A DNA stretch of 61,285 bases from an uncultured Clostridia bacterium. GTDB taxonomy: Bacteria > Bacillota > Clostridia > Oscillospirales > Acutalibacteraceae. Each line of letters starts with the position of its first letter. Position 1 is the stretch's first letter. Below are positions 16,889 to 30,600 of this stretch, one piece after another. Location: contig CANQXE010000015.1 in assembly GCA_947627725.1 (NCBI GenBank), positions 1-61,285 on the forward strand, read 5' to 3'. The notes beneath the pieces were generated by a model, which was not told where the DNA came from, ran no database searches, and saw nothing but the letters and a program-made list of their open reading frames with translations. A program made the translations under genes and the position numbers.

Positions 16889-19630
16889 TTAATTTTCCTT
16901 ACCCGGCGCTCCGCAGCATTTTTTATACTTTTTGCCTGAGCCGCACGGACACGGGTCGTTAGGACCTATTTTTTTACCCTTGCGTACAGGAGATGATTTA
17001 ACGGTATCGTCGCCGCCGGAGGAGGTCGCGGTTACCTTTGCAACCGCTTTTCTCTCAACATCCTCATGTCTTCTCGGCATAAACGTGAGCATCATACGAA
17101 CCGTGTTTTCACGAATAGTTGCCGTCATTTCGTCAAACATATCATAGGATTCCATACGGAAAGCTACTACGGGATCCTGCTGGGCATAGGCTCTGAGACC
17201 GATACCCTGTTTAAGGTCATCCATAGCGTCGATATGGTCCATCCAGAGTGTATCGACATTTCTGAGAAGCACCATTCTCTCAAAATCCTGGAACATCTCG
17301 TCGCCCAAAAGTCCGCGCTTTTCTTCAAGGACCTTGTGACCTCTTTCAGTGAGCATTTCTATAGTTTCATCAACAGAGAGAAGCTCACTGTCCTCAAAGT
17401 CGTCATCAGTAGTCAGCCAGCCCTTATATTTTTCCTTTAGACCTTCAACATTCCAGTCCGCTTTATTATCGCCAGCGAAATAATTTTTGACATTTTCTTC
17501 TATATTTGTATCAAGCATTGAAAGAATTTTATCCGACAGGTCGATGCCGTCAAGAACCTGATCTCTCTGCTGATAAATAAGCTGTCTCTGGCGGTTCATA
17601 ACGTCGTCATACTGAAGCGTGTTCTTACGTATACCGAAGTTTCTGCCCTCAACTTTTTTCTGTGAGGATTCAACTGTTCTTGAAATCATTTTTGATTCAA
17701 TAGGCATATTCTCGTCATCGGAAAGTCTGCCCATCATCATCTGCATTCTTTCACCGCCGAAGAGACGCATAAGGTCGTCCTCGCAGGATAGGTAGAACTG
17801 GCTTTCGCCCGGGTCTCCCTGACGTCCCGAACGTCCTCTTAGCTGATTGTCAATACGTCTTGAGTCGTGGCGTTCGGTACCGAGAATGAACAGTCCGCCT
17901 GCCTCGCGTACCTTGTCAGCCTCCTCCTTGATTTCACTCTTATATTTTGCCTCTAATTCCTGAAATGTTTTCCTTGCGTTGAGAATTTCCTCGTCGTCAG
18001 TCTCTGCAAAGCCTGTTGCTTCGGCAATTAGCTCGTCTGTAAACTGCATTCTTCTCATTTCTGATTTTGCGAGATATTCGGCATTACCGCCAAGCATAAT
18101 ATCGGTACCGCGTCCTGCCATATTTGTTGCAATGGTTACTGCGCCGAGCTTACCAGCCTGAGCAATGATTTCAGCCTCACGCTCGTGGTTTTTAGCATTA
18201 AGCACATTATGAGGAACTTTCGCCTTTTTTAGCATTTTTGAAAGAAGCTCGCTCTTTTCAATACTGATTGTGCCTACAAGTACAGGCTGTCCCTTTTCGT
18301 GGCATTTCTTAATCTGTTCAATAGCGTTGTAGAATTTTGCCCTTTCGGTCTGGAAAATAACGTCGGGGCGGTCAATCCTTATAAGCGGTTTGTTTGTAGG
18401 AATTTCAACAACATCAAGCTTATAGATTTCGGAAAATTCAGGTGCTTCTGTAAGCGCTGTACCCGTCATACCCGAAAGCTTTTTGTAAAGACGGAAATAG
18501 TTCTGGAAGGTTATTGTTGCAAGCGTTTTACTCTCGTGCTCAACCTTAACTCCCTCTTTCGCTTCAATAGCCTGGTGTAGACCCTCGTTATATCTTCTTC
18601 CCTCCATAATACGACCGGTGAATTCATCGACGATTTTAACCTGACCGTCTGTTACAACATAGTCAATATCTCTTCTCATTACACCGTTTGCCTTGATAGC
18701 CTGATTGATGTGGTGGAGGAGAGTCGAGTTTTCCATTTCCATAAGGTTTTCAACATTGAAGTATGACTCTGCCTTTTTTACACCGTCCTGTGTAAGAGTA
18801 GCCGTTTTTGCTTTTTCGTCAACGATATAGTCGCCGTCATATGTGGATTCGGTATCCTGCTTTTCGTCCATTTTGGCAACCTTTACCATTTTGAGAGTTC
18901 TGGCAAAGGCATTTGCCTGTCTGTAAAGGTCGGTTGACTGCTCGCCCTTTCCGCTGATAATGAGCGGGGTACGTGCCTCATCAATAAGAATTGAGTCGAC
19001 CTCATCGACTATTGCAAACTTGTGGCCTCTCTGCACCTTCTGTTCCTTATACTGAACCATGTTGTCACGAAGATAGTCAAAGCCCATTTCATTATTTGTG
19101 CCGTAGGTTATATCCGCGTTATAAGCCTCCTGCCTTTGTTCGTTTGTTTTTTCATGGATTATAAGACCGACCTTAAGACCGAGAAATCTGTATAGCTTTC
19201 CCATCCATTCGGAGTCACGCTTCGCAAGGTAGTCGTTGACTGTTACAATATGAACACCCTCGCCTGTAAGCGCATTAAGATAAGCGGGAAGAGTGGCGAC
19301 AAGCGTTTTTCCTTCACCTGTTTTCATTTCGGCAATTCTGCCTTGGTGAAGAACTATACCGCCTATAACCTGCACTTCAAAATGCTTCATACCAAGCACA
19401 CGCCACGCGGCCTCACGGCATACGGCAAAGGCATCGGGGAGAATGTCGTCAAGTGTTTCGCCGTTTGCAAGACGTTCCTTTAAAACTGCCGTCTGCGCAG
19501 TCAGCTCCTTGTCATCCATTGCCTGATACTTTTCTTCTAATGCAAGAACTTTGTTAGAAATTTTTTTAACTCTTTTAACCTCCTTTTTGGAATAATCACC
19601 AAAAAGGGCTGTTACTAATTTATTTGCCAT
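16889..19630 (-). CDS. secA: Preprotein translocase ATPase SecA
   Basis: 913 aa motor that drives secreted proteins through SecYEG. Seen: MKTGEGKTL Walker A near residue 105, [15 protein letters not shown], the MTGTA and [11 protein letters not shown] helicase motifs, [11 protein letters not shown], and the C-terminal zinc SEC-C tail [13 protein letters not shown], which binds SecB-type partners or ribosomes. A full-length housekeeping copy. SD GAGGTG precedes the ATG. Confidence 0.98.
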   Translation of the reverse strand: MANKLVTALFGDYSKKEVKRVKKISNKVLALEEKYQAMDDKELTAQTAVLKERLANGETLDDILPDAFAVCREAAWRVLGMKHFEVQVIGGIVLHQGRIAEMKTGEGKTLVATLPAYLNALTGEGVHIVTVNDYLAKRDSEWMGKLYRFLGLKVGLIIHEKTNEQRQEAYNADITYGTNNEMGFDYLRDNMVQYKEQKVQRGHKFAIVDEVDSILIDEARTPLIISGKGEQSTDLYRQANAFARTLKMVKVAKMDEKQDTESTYDGDYIVDEKAKTATLTQDGVKKAESYFNVENLMEMENSTLLHHINQAIKANGVMRRDIDYVVTDGQVKIVDEFTGRIMEGRRYNEGLHQAIEAKEGVKVEHESKTLATITFQNYFRLYKKLSGMTGTALTEAPEFSEIYKLDVVEIPTNKPLIRIDRPDVIFQTERAKFYNAIEQIKKCHEKGQPVLVGTISIEKSELLSKMLKKAKVPHNVLNAKNHEREAEIIAQAGKLGAVTIATNMAGRGTDIMLGGNAEYLAKSEMRRMQFTDELIAEATGFAETDDEEILNARKTFQELEAKYKSEIKEEADKVREAGGLFILGTERHDSRRIDNQLRGRSGRQGDPGESQFYLSCEDDLMRLFGGERMQMMMGRLSDDENMPIESKMISRTVESSQKKVEGRNFGIRKNTLQYDDVMNRQRQLIYQQRDQVLDGIDLSDKILSMLDTNIEENVKNYFAGDNKADWNVEGLKEKYKGWLTTDDDFEDSELLSVDETIEMLTERGHKVLEEKRGLLGDEMFQDFERMVLLRNVDTLWMDHIDAMDDLKQGIGLRAYAQQDPVVAFRMESYDMFDEMTATIRENTVRMMLTFMPRRHEDVERKAVAKVTATSSGGDDTVKSSPVRKGKKIGPNDPCPCGSGKKYKKCCGAPGKEN

Positions 19631-19663
19631 AAATTTACACCTCGGAAAATAATACCAAACAAT

Positions 19664-19692
19664 ATTTTATCATAAAGTATTATTAATGTCAC
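19664..19692 (-). promoter_or_regulatory. secA promoter
   Basis: On minus, GTGACA (19687-19692) and TAAAAT (19664-19669), spacer 17 bp. Confidence 0.55.
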
Positions 19693-19710
19693 TATATTTT
19701 TTATGTATTA

Positions 19711-20307
19711 TCAATTACTGTAAATTGTTTTTATAGCTGATAAGGCTCCGCCTGATACAGCGTTTTCGGCGTCAGCGTTAAAGCTGAGTACAAGATTTTT
19801 TTTACTCTGCTCAATATTAAGAGTCATCTCAATTTTCTGCGGGAGTATCTCCGCCTCCTCAATATCCTGGCAAAGCTGAGCAAGCTTTGTGTCTAAGAAT
19901 AAATCACTGCTTAGCTTTGCGAGAAGCTGGAATGTTGAATATTCTGATTTAAGCTGCTGTGCGAAATCACTTGCCGTCTGTGCCAAATCCTTGTTGCTGA
20001 CAGAAACGGTTACGGTTTTGTTATCAATATCAATGCTTTTAATTTCCATTTCAAGATTGCCGAATATAGCTCTTCCAAGCTCCGCAAACTGCTCGTGCTC
20101 CTCAGCGTATCCGAGAATGATTGAAAGGGTGGATGAATCTACATATTTATTGAGATTGTCGATGTCAAATTCCTTAAGAGCCGTTTCAACCGTTTCAACG
20201 GTTTTGGTTATGTTTTCTTCCGTCATATCTGCGTTAGGTCCCGAGCAGGCAGTCAGGCTCAGACAAAGCATAACCGCACACATCAATAAGCTTATTGCCT
20301 TTTTCAT
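19711..20307 (-). CDS. Putative lipoprotein, 198 aa
   Basis: Signal peptide of lipoprotein type (MKKAISLLMCAVMLCLSLTAC) with lipobox Cys near residue 21, then a mostly helical acidic domain with no enzyme motif. I recognise no family; the overall pattern (KTVETVETALKEFDIDNLNKYVD, later EIKSIDIDNKTVTVSVSNKDL) recalls small NTF2- or DUF4878-like secreted domains. It is transcribed from its own promoter and sits upstream of secA on the same strand. Confidence 0.7.
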   Translation of the reverse strand: MKKAISLLMCAVMLCLSLTACSGPNADMTEENITKTVETVETALKEFDIDNLNKYVDSSTLSIILGYAEEHEQFAELGRAIFGNLEMEIKSIDIDNKTVTVSVSNKDLAQTASDFAQQLKSEYSTFQLLAKLSSDLFLDTKLAQLCQDIEEAEILPQKIEMTLNIEQSKKNLVLSFNADAENAVSGGALSAIKTIYSN

Positions 20308-20339
20308 AAAAATACTTCCTTTTATGATTATTGCTATCT

Positions 20340-20368
20340 ATTATATATAATAAAAACTTTTTTGGCAA
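20340..20368 (-). promoter_or_regulatory. Lipoprotein gene promoter
   Basis: On minus, TTGCCA (20363-20368) and TATAAT (20340-20345), spacer 17 bp. Divergent from the next promoter. Confidence 0.7.
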
Positions 20369-20394
20369 TACTATTTAAAATTATTATAAAAAAA

Positions 20395-20423
20395 TTGCAT
20401 ATTTAAATTGTATGTGGTATAAT
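20395..20423 (+). promoter_or_regulatory. Sugar transferase-lacZ promoter
   Basis: TTGCAT (20395-20400) and TATAAT (20418-20423), spacer 17 bp. Confidence 0.75.
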
Positions 20424-20484
20424 CAATAAAATTCAATACACCATATTGATTTAACTTTGATATAACAATAACAGGAACGTTAAA

Positions 20485-21102
20485 ATGAAACGTAAATTAA
20501 AAAAATATTTCGGGCCGACCAAGATAAAAAGGCTCTTTGATATAGTAATGTCATTTACTGCTTTAATTGTTCTATCTCCTCTATTTCTTATTATTTGTAT
20601 AGCGAATCTGCTTACCCCGAACACAAGCGTATTTTTTTCGCACGAACGCAGGGGCAGACGGGGAAAGCCGTTTAAGATTTACAAATTTCAGACGATGAAA
20701 AACAATACGCCTAATGTGGCTACGGGACTTTTGGAGAATCCGGAGCAGTATATTACCAAAGTTGGCAGATTTTTAAGAAAAACAAGCCTTGACGAATTGC
20801 CGCAGCTTTGGAACATTCTTAAAGGCGATATGAGCTTTGTGGGCCCGAGACCCTTGATTTCCTCTGAAATGAGAGCGCACAGGTTAAGACTTGAATACGG
20901 CGTTTACCGCTTCAGACCGGGTCTTACGGGTATGGCGCAAATCAACGGCAGAGATGAAATTTCACTTATGAAAAAGGTTAAATACGATAAGCTGTATTGT
21001 GACAACTGGTCGCTTAAGCTTGATTTTGTTATTCTTCTCAGAAGTGTCGGCGTCTGCTTTAAGCAGGAGGGCTTTCGAGAGGGAATGGTTCACAGAAGAT
21101 AA
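20485..21102 (+). CDS. Undecaprenyl-phosphate sugar phosphotransferase (bacterial sugar transferase)
   Basis: 205 aa member of the WcaJ/WbaP/EpsL catalytic family, which puts a sugar-1-phosphate on undecaprenyl phosphate to begin surface polysaccharide synthesis. Seen: basic KRLFDIVMS, a re-entrant membrane helix (residues about 20-45), FKIYKFQTMK, RKTSLDELPQLWNILKGDMSFVGPRP, and YRFRPGLTGMAQINGR. The last genes of a polysaccharide cluster are absent, so the acceptor chain is unknown. It shares a transcript with lacZ, 20 nt downstream. Confidence 0.9.
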   Translation: MKRKLKKYFGPTKIKRLFDIVMSFTALIVLSPLFLIICIANLLTPNTSVFFSHERRGRRGKPFKIYKFQTMKNNTPNVATGLLENPEQYITKVGRFLRKTSLDELPQLWNILKGDMSFVGPRPLISSEMRAHRLRLEYGVYRFRPGLTGMAQINGRDEISLMKKVKYDKLYCDNWSLKLDFVILLRSVGVCFKQEGFREGMVHRR

Positions 21103-21107
21103 TTTAA

Positions 21108-24182
<3,075 letters not shown>

Positions 24183-24219
24183 ATAAAATTAAATATAGAT
24201 AAACTTATAAAAATTGCGC

Positions 24220-24248
24220 TTGACATTTTTATTTAAAAGGAATATATT
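24220..24248 (+). promoter_or_regulatory. Radical SAM gene promoter
   Basis: TTGACA (24220-24225) and TATATT (24243-24248), spacer 17 bp. Confidence 0.75.
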
Positions 24249-24311
24249 TTCATTATGTGTATATGGAAATTATTTGATATCCTGATAATGGATGAATAAG
24301 AGAGGATTTTT

Positions 24312-25739
24312 ATGAAATCTATTAAAGAAACAGCAATGACAATTGCAATTAAGAATGCTATTAAATATGCACGTAAGGACTTCTTTAATAATGCGCCTAA
24401 AATTTTAAGCTTGCTTGAAATGGCAGACGTTAAAAAGGTAAACAGAAGTACATACGCCGGTCTTCATAAGGTGCTTGACGACCCTGATAACAACTGGATG
24501 ATATTTGCGAAAAAGCTTATTTGCGATACTGATATCCACGTTGTGGAAAAGCTTGTGCCTCCTGCTCTTAATGTTGCAATCAACAGCTATTCAAAGAGAA
24601 TGAAAGCTATTGAGGAAAACGGATGCAACGTGCCGTGGGGAATTCTTTTGGACCCCACTGCCGCATGTAATTTAAAATGTAAAGGCTGCTGGGCTGCGGA
24701 ATACGGTAAAAACAGCCAGCTTGATTATGACACGCTGGCAAGGATTATTTCCGAGGCTAAGGAGCTCGGAACATATATGTTTCTTTACACAGGCGGAGAG
24801 CCTACTATTAGAAGAGCCGATTTAATGCGCCTTTGCCGTGAGAATCCCGACTGTATCTTTATGAGCTTTACAAACGGAACGCTTATTGACGACAGTTTTG
24901 CCGATGAAATCGGAGAGGTCGGCAATTTCCTTCCCGCATTTTCTATTGAGGGTTATGAGGAGGATAATGATTTCCGCCGAGGCGACGGTACATTTAAAAA
25001 ATGCACCGCGGCTATGAAACGCCTTAAGGACAGAGGAATACCTTTCGGCGCTTCTCTGTGCTATACAAGCAAAAACACAGATGTTTTATCGTCTGACGAA
25101 TATATGGATTGGCTTATTGACCAGGGTGTAATGTTTGCGTGGTTCTTTACATATATGCCCACAGGTAACGGCGCTGTAACAGACCTTATGGTATCTCCTG
25201 AACAGAGAGCGACAATGTACAAAAAGATGCATGAGTGGAGGCATACAAAGCCTATTTTTGCTCTCGATTTTTGGAATGACGGTGAGTATGTTCAGGGATG
25301 TATTGCGGGCGGACGTCACTATTTTCATATCAATGCAAACGGTGACTGCGAGCCGTGCGCGTTTGTGCATTATTCCAATATAAACATCAAGGAATGCTCA
25401 GTGCTTGACGCGCTCAAGAGTCCGTTATTTATGGCTTATAAGAAAAATCAGCCGTTTAACAACAATATGCTTCGCCCGTGCCCGGTGCTTGACAACCCCG
25501 GCGCTATCAGCAAAATGGTAAATGAAACAGGCGCTTACTCAACCGAGATGGAGCACCCTGAGAGCGCAAACGCCCTGTTTGATAAAACGATTGAAGCCGC
25601 GAAGGCATGGAAGGTTAAGGCAGATGAGCTGTTTGACCGCGATAAGTTTATTGCGAATCATATTAAGGACGAAAATATGTATAATTTTGAAATTCCCGAT
25701 GAGGAAAGGCTCTTCAGTGAATTTGTAAAGACGGAGTAA
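24312..25739 (+). CDS. Radical SAM protein of unknown substrate with extra Cys-rich C-terminus
   Basis: 475 aa. A helical N-terminal part of about 105 residues, then the radical SAM core with C119-x3-C123-x2-C126 and YTGGEP. Later Cys residues (CIAGG, DCEPC, KECSV, RPCPV) look like ligands for auxiliary clusters, SPASM-like. No peptide precursor, recognition domain or partner gene is adjacent, so a RiPP role is not supported. It has its own promoter and terminator. Alternatives are lipid or cofactor modification; I cannot decide. Confidence 0.82.
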   Translation: MKSIKETAMTIAIKNAIKYARKDFFNNAPKILSLLEMADVKKVNRSTYAGLHKVLDDPDNNWMIFAKKLICDTDIHVVEKLVPPALNVAINSYSKRMKAIEENGCNVPWGILLDPTAACNLKCKGCWAAEYGKNSQLDYDTLARIISEAKELGTYMFLYTGGEPTIRRADLMRLCRENPDCIFMSFTNGTLIDDSFADEIGEVGNFLPAFSIEGYEEDNDFRRGDGTFKKCTAAMKRLKDRGIPFGASLCYTSKNTDVLSSDEYMDWLIDQGVMFAWFFTYMPTGNGAVTDLMVSPEQRATMYKKMHEWRHTKPIFALDFWNDGEYVQGCIAGGRHYFHINANGDCEPCAFVHYSNINIKECSVLDALKSPLFMAYKKNQPFNNNMLRPCPVLDNPGAISKMVNETGAYSTEMEHPESANALFDKTIEAAKAWKVKADELFDRDKFIANHIKDENMYNFEIPDEERLFSEFVKTE

Positions 25740-25751
25740 AAATTGCATAAC

Positions 25752-25785
25752 AGCGTGCAGGGGTATAGCTTTGCACGCTTTTTTG
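25752..25785 (+). terminator. Terminator after radical SAM gene
   Basis: AGCGTGCA (25752-25759) pairs with TGCACGCT (25772-25779), then TTTTTGC. Confidence 0.85.
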
Positions 25786-25821
25786 CAGTTATATTCATAA
25801 TTTTTAAGGAGAGATTTTTTT

Positions 25822-27099
25822 ATGAATACCGGCATACTGTGTGCTATGGTGGTTCTTGTACTGTTCAGTTCATTTTTTTCAGGTGCGGAAACGGCGTTTT
25901 CATCACTCAACCGAGTTAAACTCAAAGCGATGATGAATGATAAAAAGCTGAGTAAGAAGATTGAAAGAGCGCTTGAGCTTTCAGAGAACTACGACGTTGT
26001 TTTGTCCACGGTTTTAATCGGTAATAATATTGTGAATATTGCCTGCACATCGCTTGCGACTCTTTTTTTCACAGGAGTATTGGGTGATAACAGCGACCTT
26101 GGAGCAACCGTATCCACAGTAGTTATGACAATTGTCGTGCTTATCTTCGGCGAGGTTACGCCTAAAACCTTTGCAAAGGAAAAGGCTGAGACAGTTGCGA
26201 TTGCAATTACGCCTATTATCAAATTTTTTATAATTATTTTCACACCGCTTAATTTCTTTTTCAGAGGCTGGAAAAAGCTGATGAATAAGATTTTTAAAAC
26301 AGGAAAGGCGGATACCGTTACTGAGGAGGAGCTTAAAACGTATGTTGACGAAGCTCAGACAGGCGGTGAGATTGACGAAAATGAAAGCGAGCTAATCCGC
26401 TCGTCGATTGAATTTGACGATATTGATGTAGGTGATATTTTAGTACCGCGCGTTGATGTTGAGGCTGTTGATAAATACGCGCCGTTTAACGAAATCGAAC
26501 GTGTATTCAATTCAACAAATTTCAGCCGTCTTCCCGTGTATATTAATGATATAGATAATATTGTGGGAGTAATTCACCATAGGGATTTTGAGAGCGCAAG
26601 AAAGCGTAATTTAAAGTCGCTGCGCACGGTATTAAAGCCTGTTCCTGCCGTATCTCCCGATACAAAAATTTCAAAGCTTCTGAGAATTTTTCAGAAAAAT
26701 AAAACGCATCTGGCTGTTGTTATTGACGAATTCGGCGGTACGGAGGGCATAGTAACTCTTGAAGATATTTTAGAGGAGCTTGTAGGTGAAATCTGGGACG
26801 AGCACGACGAGGTGCAGAATGATATTGAGCAGATAGGCGAAAAGGAATATATCGTTCAGGGCAGTATGTCAATTTACGATTTCTATGAATTTTTCGGTAT
26901 TAATATTGAGGAAAAGGAAATTTCAACAGTAAACGGCTGGATTATGAAAAATATTGACAAAATTCCGCAGGTAGATGACAGCTTTACCTGTGAGGGTCTG
27001 ACTGCACTTGTTCTGTCGGTTGACGGTAAGCGTGCGGATGAAATAAAAATTACGGTTGAGGAAGAGAAGAATGTTTCTGAACAAGAGGAAACAGTTTAA
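25822..27099 (+). CDS. CNNM/CBS/CorC domain membrane protein (hemolysin C family)
   Basis: 425 aa. N-terminal DUF21/CNNM membrane domain with FFSGAETAFSSLNR and about four TM helices (residues 1-150), then paired CBS domains (about 200-335, LVPRVDVEAVD and FGGTEGIVTLEDILEELVGEI) and a C-terminal CorC/HlyC transporter-associated domain. Members are linked to Mg2+/Co2+ efflux or Mg homeostasis; hemolysin is a historical name. It overlaps pth by 29 nt, so the two are coupled. Confidence 0.9.
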   Translation: MNTGILCAMVVLVLFSSFFSGAETAFSSLNRVKLKAMMNDKKLSKKIERALELSENYDVVLSTVLIGNNIVNIACTSLATLFFTGVLGDNSDLGATVSTVVMTIVVLIFGEVTPKTFAKEKAETVAIAITPIIKFFIIIFTPLNFFFRGWKKLMNKIFKTGKADTVTEEELKTYVDEAQTGGEIDENESELIRSSIEFDDIDVGDILVPRVDVEAVDKYAPFNEIERVFNSTNFSRLPVYINDIDNIVGVIHHRDFESARKRNLKSLRTVLKPVPAVSPDTKISKLLRIFQKNKTHLAVVIDEFGGTEGIVTLEDILEELVGEIWDEHDEVQNDIEQIGEKEYIVQGSMSIYDFYEFFGINIEEKEISTVNGWIMKNIDKIPQVDDSFTCEGLTALVLSVDGKRADEIKITVEEEKNVSEQEETV

Positions 27100-27676
27100 T
27101 AGCTCATCATATGATTACATTATTGCGGGGCTCGGAAATCCCGGCGCAAGGTATGAGATGACGAGGCATAACGCCGGCTTTCTTGCTATGGATTTGCTTG
27201 CGATAGAAGAGGGCTTTGATATAAAGAAACTCAAGCATCACGCCCTTGTCAGCGATGCGGTAATCAGCGGTAAAAGGTGCCTTGTTATGAAGCCGCAGAC
27301 TATGATGAATAACAGCGGGGAGGCAATAGGCGAAGCCGCAAAATTTTATAAGATACCGCCTGAAAATGTTATAATAGTATATGACGATGTTTCACTTAAT
27401 GTGGGTCAGACAAGAATAAGACGTAAGGGCTCCGCCGGAGGACACAACGGGATTAAAAGTATAATTTCACATCTCTCAAGCGAGGAATTTCCGCGGGTTA
27501 AAATAGGTGTCGGAAAAAAGCCGAATCCCGAATATGACCTCGTTTCGTGGGTGCTTGGAAGATTTCCTAAAGAGCAGGAGGCTGATTTGAAATCAGCGCT
27601 TGAAAATACAACAAAGGCACTTCACCTTATTGTCAGCGGAGAAATTGACAAGGCAATGAATTTGTATAATTCCTGA
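27071..27676 (+). CDS. pth: Peptidyl-tRNA hydrolase
   Basis: 201 aa. It frees tRNA from stalled peptidyl-tRNA. Start ATG 27071 follows GAGGAAG at 27058-27064; an in-frame TTG at 27056 is less likely. Catalytic His33 in TRHNAGF, preceded by IAGLGNPG; later MKPQTMMNNSGEA, VYDDV and GSAGGHNGIKSI. It sits between the CorC-like gene and mfd, and pth-mfd is a common Firmicutes pair. Confidence 0.95.
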   Translation: MFLNKRKQFNSSSYDYIIAGLGNPGARYEMTRHNAGFLAMDLLAIEEGFDIKKLKHHALVSDAVISGKRCLVMKPQTMMNNSGEAIGEAAKFYKIPPENVIIVYDDVSLNVGQTRIRRKGSAGGHNGIKSIISHLSSEEFPRVKIGVGKKPNPEYDLVSWVLGRFPKEQEADLKSALENTTKALHLIVSGEIDKAMNLYNS

Positions 27677-27689
27677 AGGGGCAGAGGAT

Positions 27690-30600
27690 ATGTCCTGTTT
27701 TTCAAAAGAATTTAATAAGAGTAAAGATTTTATCAGCCTCAGCACGAGTATTGATACCCTCAATGCTCCTGTTGGGGCAATCGGTCTTTCCGACGCTTCC
27801 AAGTGTTTTCTTATTCATTCTCTGTGTGAAAAGGGCGAAAAAGCCTTTGTTATCACTCCCGATGAATCAACCGCTGTTAAGGTGCAGGAAAGCCTTTCGC
27901 AGCTGCAGGAGGGCGTTTTGCTCTATCCATCAAGGGAGTTTACCTTTGTGGAGGTAGCGGGTGTGAGCAGAGAGTTTGAGCATATAAGGCTCGGTGTGCT
28001 GTCAAAAATACTTCAGGGTGATTATTCAGCTGTTGTTATGTCGGTAAATGCCGCATGCCAGTACACTATGCCGCCCAAAGAGCTTGAAAAAAGAAGTTTT
28101 TCAATTTCTGTAAGCGATGAGCTTGATATTAAAAGTCTGGAGGAAAGGCTTATCTTTGCAGGCTATGTAAGATATGACCAGGTGGACGGCACAAGCCAGT
28201 TTGCTGTCAGGGGCGGTATTATTGATATCTTTCCGCCGTATCTCGACGAGCCTGTGCGGATTGAAATGTGGGGAGATAATGTTGATACGATTTCCTCCTT
28301 TGATATATATACCCAAAGAAGAAATAAGCGCCTTGATACAATTCAAATTACACCTGCCAATGAGGTGCTTTTTGAAAGCACAGACAGGCTTGTAAAAAAG
28401 ATTGAAGAGGTTGCGAAAAGCCTTAAGGGCAAAGCGGTCAAAGCGAGAGAAAAGCTATACGACGATTGCGATAAGCTGAAAAACGCCGTTACGCTCAACT
28501 GCCTTGATAAATATCTTCCGCTCTGCTACGATTCAAACGGTATTTTTGATTATTTTGAGGGCAGGCTTTTTGCTTTTGAAAGCGCAAGAATCAAGGAAAA
28601 GCGTAAAAAGCAGGAACGCCTTGATATTGAGGAGCTGAGGTGGTTTGTCGAGGACGGAACTCTTTGTAAAGGGCTTGATAAATTCAGCCTCGACTTTTCC
28701 GAGCTTACAGATATATATGAAAAGAATAATGTAATTTATATGGATTCTCTCCCGCGCGGAAGCTTTGATACCCCTGTAAGACATCTTGCGAATTTTACGG
28801 TACAGAGCTTTAACGCGTGGAACGGTACGCTTTCTCAGCTCAAGGATGAGCTTTTCGGTCTTGTTAAAGGCGGGTACACAGTATGCATTATGGCAGGTAC
28901 CTCACGGGCTGGCAGAGCCCTTGCCGACGACATAAGAGATATGGGCTATGACGCCGTATTTTATGAAAAACGTCCGCCGGAATTTCAGCAAAGGGCAGTC
29001 AACGTCATAACAGGCACAATGTTTGCAGGCTTTCAGTTTTCACAGATAAAGTTTGCGTTGATGACATATTCAATGTCGTCACAGAGTGCAAAAAAGCGCA
29101 AAAAGGTTTCATCAAAAAATGCTGTTCATTCGCTTGATGAGCTCAATGTCGGCGACTATATTGTTCATAATATTCACGGTATAGGTATATTTGAGGGAAT
29201 AAACGCCCTGGAGATTAACAAGGTAAAAAAGGATTACATTAAAATCAGCTACGCAAAGGGCGACACTCTGTATGTGCCCGTAACACAGCTCGATTTGGTT
29301 TCAAAATATATAGGTCCCAAGGAGGACACAAAGGTAAAAATCAACCGTCTCGGTTCACCCGAATGGAAAAAGACAAAGGCAAGGGTGCGTTCCTCCGTTA
29401 AGGATATGGCGAAGGAGTTAATAGCCCTTTACGCTAAACGAATGAGTACAAAAGGACACGCGTTTATGGAGGACAGTGACCTCCAGCGTGATTTTGAGCT
29501 GAGATTTGAATATGAGGAAACAGAGGATCAGCTTCGCTGCAGTGATGAAATCAAGAGCGATATGGAAAAGAAAGCGCCGATGGACAGACTTCTGTGCGGT
29601 GATGTAGGCTTCGGTAAAACGGAGGTTGCGTTAAGAGCTGTGTTCAAATGCGTTACTGAGGGAAAGCAATGCGCAATTTTAGTACCGACAACTGTACTCG
29701 CAATGCAGCACTTTCAGACAGCGCTCAAGCGTTTTGAACCTTTTGCCGTGAATGTTGAAATGATTTCACGCTTTGTTACTCTGCCGAAACAGAGAGAGAT
29801 TTTAAAAAGACTTGCCGAAGGTAATGTGGATGTTCTTATCGGTACCCATAAGCTACTCGGAAAAGATATCAAATTCAAGGATTTGGGACTTCTTATAGTC
29901 GACGAGGAACAGCGCTTCGGTGTTGCGCAGAAGGAAAAAATTAAGGAAAAATTTCCAAGAGTTGACGTTCTCACTCTTTCCGCAACCCCTATTCCCCGTA
30001 CGCTTAATATGGCTATGAGCGGTATACGCGATATGAGCCTGCTTGAAGAAGCTCCGGGTGACAGACTGCCTGTACAAACTTATGTTGTTGAGTATGACAG
30101 CGATATTGTTATTGAGGCAATGGAAAGGGAAATTAACAGGGGAGGACAATGCTACTATCTCCATAATAATATTGAAACTATTGAGCATAAGGCAATGCAG
30201 ATTAAAAAAGCACTGCCGCAGGCAAAGGTCGGAATCGGTCACGGCAGAATGACTGAGGACCAGCTTTCATCTGTATGGAATCAGCTTTTAAACGGTGAAA
30301 TAGATATTCTCGTCTGCACGACTATTATTGAAACAGGTGTTGATGTTCCTAACTGCAATACGCTTATTGTTGAAAACGCTGACCGTATGGGGCTTGCCCA
30401 GCTTCATCAGATAAGGGGAAGAGTAGGCAGGTCATCAAGGCGCGCGTATGCTTATTTTACATTTACACGGGGCAAGGAGCTGACTGATGTTGCCGCAAGG
30501 CGTCTTGAGGCGATAAGGGAGTATACGGAGTTCGGTTCAGGCTTTAAAATCGCTATGCGCGACCTTGAAATACGCGGCGCAGGCTCACTGCTCGGCAGCA

